Source of the DNA: Thermodesulfobacteriaceae bacterium
GTDB taxonomy: Bacteria > Desulfobacterota > Dissulfuribacteria > Dissulfuribacterales > UBA3076
Reading direction: 5' to 3'
DNA length: 8,416 nt
Assembly (NCBI GenBank): GCA_012961845.1
Contig: DTYO01000126.1
Location: 1 to 8,416, forward strand
The notes beneath the pieces are model-generated. The model worked only from the letters and a program-made list of their open reading frames with translations. It made no database searches and was not told the origin of the DNA. A program made the position numbers and the translations under genes. Shown one piece after another: positions 6,224 to 8,416 of this stretch; within the stretch, counting starts at the first letter, position 1; the number at the start of each line of letters is the position of its first letter.

Positions 6224-7210
6224 TCAAAACCATATGGAAACAAAGACTATCAGAATGGTTATCAGGAAAAGTGTGACAAGCAGAGTGGTCTTGATGGGTT
6301 GCTGGAACAGATGAAGCTGCTTGTAGCCCTCATAACCTATCCTGATCTGGTCCAGCTGCCGACTGACATGTTCGGGAATCAGATGCCCCAGCGACAGAAC
6401 TGCCAGTACATCTTCCTCCGATGTCCTGACCGGAGTCAATATGCGAATGAGTTCGCCGTTGATGAGGGTGGAACTGTAGACCTGAACTGAACCATCCAGC
6501 ATGGTCCTGGAGATAACTTCACGCGGTATTTTGGGAAGCGAGCCCAGGAGAGGCAACCATGTTTTTGAGGCAGCTCTCTTCACGTCTTGATTGAAGAGTT
6601 CCACTGAGCTGAAGGACAGCCCCGTCCTGCCGGATGTAAAAGTCCCCAGAGGCACCGATGGTTTGACAACGTGCTGGAGACAGGCATAGTCAACAGTTCC
6701 GTTTTCTGAAATACACCGGCGGTCCACTTCGGATTCAACAAGTCTGGCAAGGTGTTTCAGCTGGGTAATCCGATCGTCGTAATATGTCTGTCCGACTTTA
6801 AGGGCGTTGTCCAGGGAAGCTTCCACCCGGGTATCAAACCAGTATTCAAGGCTTGTGCGGAGGAACATGAAAGATACAAAGAAGAGAAGCAGGGTAGGCA
6901 GGAGAGAAAGGGTGACAAAAGCCAGCACCAGTCTGGTTCTCAGCCTGGTTCCGAGTATTCTGGTCCTGTCTTCAAAGATCAGCTTTACCAGGTTCCTTAT
7001 TATCAGATAGCAGAGAAACAGGATGAGGAGTATATTGGTATTCAATACCGAAAAGATGAGAATATTTGTGCTGACCGGGAGCGGCCCTGCTCCTGCTATC
7101 AGATAGTATTCAATTATTCCGAGCAGGACTATCAGGATTCCTGATACGACCATCAAGACCCGTTCCCGCTTCCTGCGCATCTTTTCACTAATAAGTAAAT
7201 CTGATTTCAT
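6224..7210 (-). CDS. ntrY: NtrY-type sensor kinase, N-terminal (membrane sensor) part ending at an internal stop
   Basis: This is the 328-residue sensory half of the kinase. Membrane helices lie at about 19-40, 48-72 and 95-117. A periplasmic domain follows (about 118-305), then a fourth helix (306-327) that ends in SIWF directly before the TGA at 6224-6226. Three closely packed helices, a periplasmic loop and one more helix before HAMP is the NtrY plan. The ATG at 7208-7210 lies within the end of the DUF4390 gene (23-base overlap) and has only a weak ribosome site, which suggests coupled translation. If translation ends at the TGA, the product is a membrane protein without HAMP or kinase domains and cannot signal alone. 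The ligand is not evident from the sequence. Confidence 0.75.
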   Translation of the reverse strand: MKSDLLISEKMRRKRERVLMVVSGILIVLLGIIEYYLIAGAGPLPVSTNILIFSVLNTNILLILFLCYLIIRNLVKLIFEDRTRILGTRLRTRLVLAFVTLSLLPTLLLFFVSFMFLRTSLEYWFDTRVEASLDNALKVGQTYYDDRITQLKHLARLVESEVDRRCISENGTVDYACLQHVVKPSVPLGTFTSGRTGLSFSSVELFNQDVKRAASKTWLPLLGSLPKIPREVISRTMLDGSVQVYSSTLINGELIRILTPVRTSEEDVLAVLSLGHLIPEHVSRQLDQIRIGYEGYKQLHLFQQPIKTTLLVTLFLITILIVFVSIWF

Positions 7211-7796
7211 ACCATTCAGTTGTAAATCCCCAGGAAGAAAATACGTTCATGAGCCTGGAAAACGGCAATGATGAGGTGGTCTTTCTTGTACCGACTCTGG
7301 CTTTCAAGGTGTAAATTCTGCCCCGTGGAAGGTTGGTCAATGGGGTAATAGAAGTTTTGTCCATTTTAAAGGCTATTCTTTCTGCCTCCTCCATGGTCTT
7401 GACACTGATCACCCTAGGCTTTCTGGAACCAAACGAAATCCTGTATTCCTTTTTCAGGTTGTCATAGGTCATGGTCTTGACAACGGTTCTGTTGGCTATG
7501 GTCTTGTCTTTGAAAAAACGTCGCGGCATTTTCAGCTCGAATTCATAGATAAAAGATACCGGGATCCCGCTTTCCAGGGCATGGATTACGTCTGAAGTGC
7601 ATCCGTTGAGAAATGTAAGATTTGCCAGAAGTCTTTTGTCGGAATTGGTAACTGTCAGTTCTAGGATTTCTGGCCGGGACGTGGATGCTGCATGACACGG
7701 AGCTGGGACAACTGCTTCAGGCAAAAAAGACCGGCCGAGGACGGTGCTTAAGAAAAATACGGCCAAGAAGATGGTGGCAGACCTAATCGCAGTCAT
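7188..7796 (-). CDS. DUF4390 family exported protein
   Basis: The 202-residue protein starts with a signal-like hydrophobic segment (residues 7-20). The rest is predicted to be periplasmic or membrane-attached. The body, from about 43, reads EILELTVTNSDKRLLANLTF and continues with SGIPVSFIYEFEL, KTMTYDNLKKEYRISFG and LPRGRIYTLKARV, an alternating pattern that suggests beta strands. I assign it to DUF4390 from these segments and from its place: genes of this family commonly lie directly upstream of ntrY in proteobacteria. No catalytic residues are apparent, and its biochemical role is not known to me. The ATG (7794-7796) overlaps the end of mltA by 14 bases and lacks a strong ribosome site, and its 3' end overlaps ntrY by 23 bases. 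It is therefore embedded in a coupled operon and could modulate the kinase's periplasmic domain, which is inference. Confidence 0.8.
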   Translation of the reverse strand: MTAIRSATIFLAVFFLSTVLGRSFLPEAVVPAPCHAASTSRPEILELTVTNSDKRLLANLTFLNGCTSDVIHALESGIPVSFIYEFELKMPRRFFKDKTIANRTVVKTMTYDNLKKEYRISFGSRKPRVISVKTMEEAERIAFKMDKTSITPLTNLPRGRIYTLKARVGTRKTTSSLPFSRLMNVFSSWGFTTEWYEIRFTY

Positions 7797-8416
7797 TTTT
7801 CAACAGAACCATGAAGAGTTTTCCAGAATGTCTCATTCGTCCGGCAAGCCTGCCTGCCTCCACGCCACTGCCGCAATACATGTCCAGCCTGTAAGGCCCT
7901 GAGATGGCGCTTCCGATATCCTGATTTGTAACAAAGCCGGAAAAACTGCCTGTATGATCTCTGGATTTCAGACAGAACAGCATAGGGACCTCCAGGAAAT
8001 ACAGGGCTCCAGGCGGATATATTCCCTGGTCCAGCGCTACGGAACGCATGGGAGTGAGGATTTTTCCAATGGATCCTATGGGACCGTTTTTTTCCCATCT
8101 GAAGAAGATGTACCTTGGATTGGCGGAAAGGGCCTGGGCGAATTTTTCAGGATGTTTTTCTGCCCATGCCCTGATGCCGGGCCAGTCGGCCTGGGCAATG
8201 CTGAGTATCCCCCGGTCTACCAGCCATTTGCCTATGCTTCCGTAAGGATGGCCGTTGCTTGATGCGAAATGGATGTATCTTGAGGAGCCGTCCTGAAATC
8301 TCAATATGCCTGAACCCTGAATATGCAGCATCAGCCCGTCTACAGGAGATTTGAGCCAAGCCAGGACACCGGCGTTTTTCATGCAGCGTCCCAGATCTAT
8401 TTCGGTGCGGGTGTAG
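7783..8416 (-). CDS. mltA: MltA-family lytic murein transglycosylase (5' end beyond the window)
   Basis: MltA is normally an outer-membrane lipoprotein that cleaves the glycan strands of peptidoglycan, forming 1,6-anhydromuramic ends. The visible 210 codons cover the C-terminal part. They read YTRTEIDLGRC at the window edge, then AWLKSPVDGLMLHIQGSG, SNGHPYGSIGKWLVDRG, NPRYIFFRW and GPIGSIGKILTPMRSVALD. The 3D domain follows with NQDIGSAISGPYRLDMYCG and EAGRLAG. The Asp of the QDIGSAI motif corresponds to the family's catalytic aspartate in the usual DxGGAIKG motif; the second Gly is Ser here. The frame stays open to base 8416 with recognisable homology, so the ATG at 8380-8382 is internal and the true start lies outside. 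Compared with the 365-residue E. coli enzyme, roughly 150 residues are missing, including any signal or lipobox. It is the first visible gene of the operon leading to ntrX. Confidence 0.9.
   Translation of the reverse strand, partial: YTRTEIDLGRCMKNAGVLAWLKSPVDGLMLHIQGSGILRFQDGSSRYIHFASSNGHPYGSIGKWLVDRGILSIAQADWPGIRAWAEKHPEKFAQALSANPRYIFFRWEKNGPIGSIGKILTPMRSVALDQGIYPPGALYFLEVPMLFCLKSRDHTGSFSGFVTNQDIGSAISGPYRLDMYCGSGVEAGRLAGRMRHSGKLFMVLLKNDCD

Larger units (their letters stand above)
4955..7210 (-). pseudogene. ntrY: ntrY as one gene: 751 codons with a single in-frame TGA
   Basis: Both parts of the kinase lie in the same reading frame. No base is missing: the only interruption is TGA at 6224-6226, between SIWF, the end of the last membrane helix, and FRLAKSITEP, the start of HAMP. 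From family knowledge, kinases of this type often read WFGF here, so the TGA could stem from a GGA glycine codon by one change. The total of 751 codons matches normal NtrY length, and the remainder is free of frameshifts with all catalytic motifs recognisable. A recent nonsense mutation, a base-calling or assembly error, or readthrough are the options. TGA ends neighbouring genes normally, so a reassigned code is unlikely. The phospho-histidine would be residue 539 of the joined protein. Confidence 0.7.

Noticed and set aside
6224..6226. TGA in ntrY as evidence of a genetic code with TGA as a sense codon.
   Set aside because: The genes ending at 1182, 3502, 3536 and 4955 all use TGA as their stop, and no other conserved gene in the window contains an internal TGA.
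6190..6226. Selenocysteine insertion at the ntrY TGA.
   Set aside because: I see no convincing SECIS-like hairpin just downstream, and a membrane-to-HAMP junction has no redox role. Left as a check, not a claim.
6752..7144. A 130-codon + strand frame, and other + strand frames opposite ntrY, the DUF4390 gene and mltA.
   Set aside because: They lie opposite well-recognised domains, are rich in charged low-complexity sequence and have no supporting start signals.
8147..8382. The ATG at 8380-8382 as the start of the MltA protein.
   Set aside because: The same frame is open to the window edge and YTRTEIDLGRC matches the family upstream of this Met, so it is internal.

Overview
The window looks like chromosomal DNA from a Gram-negative, probably a Desulfobacterota (deltaproteobacterial) species. 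The basis is the NtrY/NtrX pair preceded by mltA and a DUF4390 gene, an outer-membrane alanine-zipper lipoprotein, YkuD L,D-transpeptidases and an acyl-phosphate-dependent PlsY, at a G+C content judged by eye to be near one half. The taxon is inferred from gene style only. Almost every gene concerns the cell envelope. I see no tRNA, rRNA, CRISPR array, insertion sequence or phage gene.

Left part (1-3502). A short possible gene tail (1-58) and an intrinsic terminator (114-135) close an upstream unit. Next comes an ErfK/YbiS/YcfS-type L,D-transpeptidase (244-1182, +). Convergent to it is a 123-residue Lpp/OprI-like lipoprotein (1347-1718, -) with a regular alanine/arginine heptad ladder and a C-terminal lysine. 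From the divergent region 1719-1934, a previously unlisted 39-codon ORF (1819-1938, +) with its own Shine-Dalgarno runs through an ATGA overlap into a second YkuD protein (1935-2918, +), which carries a dockerin/EF-hand-like loop. This gene overlaps plsY (2897-3502, +) by 22 bases. The arrangement resembles a covalent outer-membrane-to-peptidoglycan tether: a lipoprotein substrate between two genes of the enzyme superfamily that attaches, and in some members detaches, such lipoproteins.

Right part (3536-8416, all -). Reading in the direction of transcription, the operon is mltA (cut by the right window edge), a DUF4390 gene, ntrY and ntrX. The first three overlap by 14 and 23 bases, and ntrY and ntrX are 30 bases apart. 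It pairs a murein lytic transglycosylase and a predicted exported protein with a membrane histidine kinase and its sigma54-dependent response regulator. The operon is convergent with plsY across 33 bases.

The most striking anomaly is in ntrY. A single in-frame TGA at 6224-6226, between the last membrane helix and the HAMP linker, divides an otherwise continuous 751-codon kinase gene. TGA is the ordinary stop of several neighbours, so this is a nonsense mutation, a sequence error or an unusual readthrough, not a different genetic code. All kinase and regulator catalytic motifs remain recognisable.
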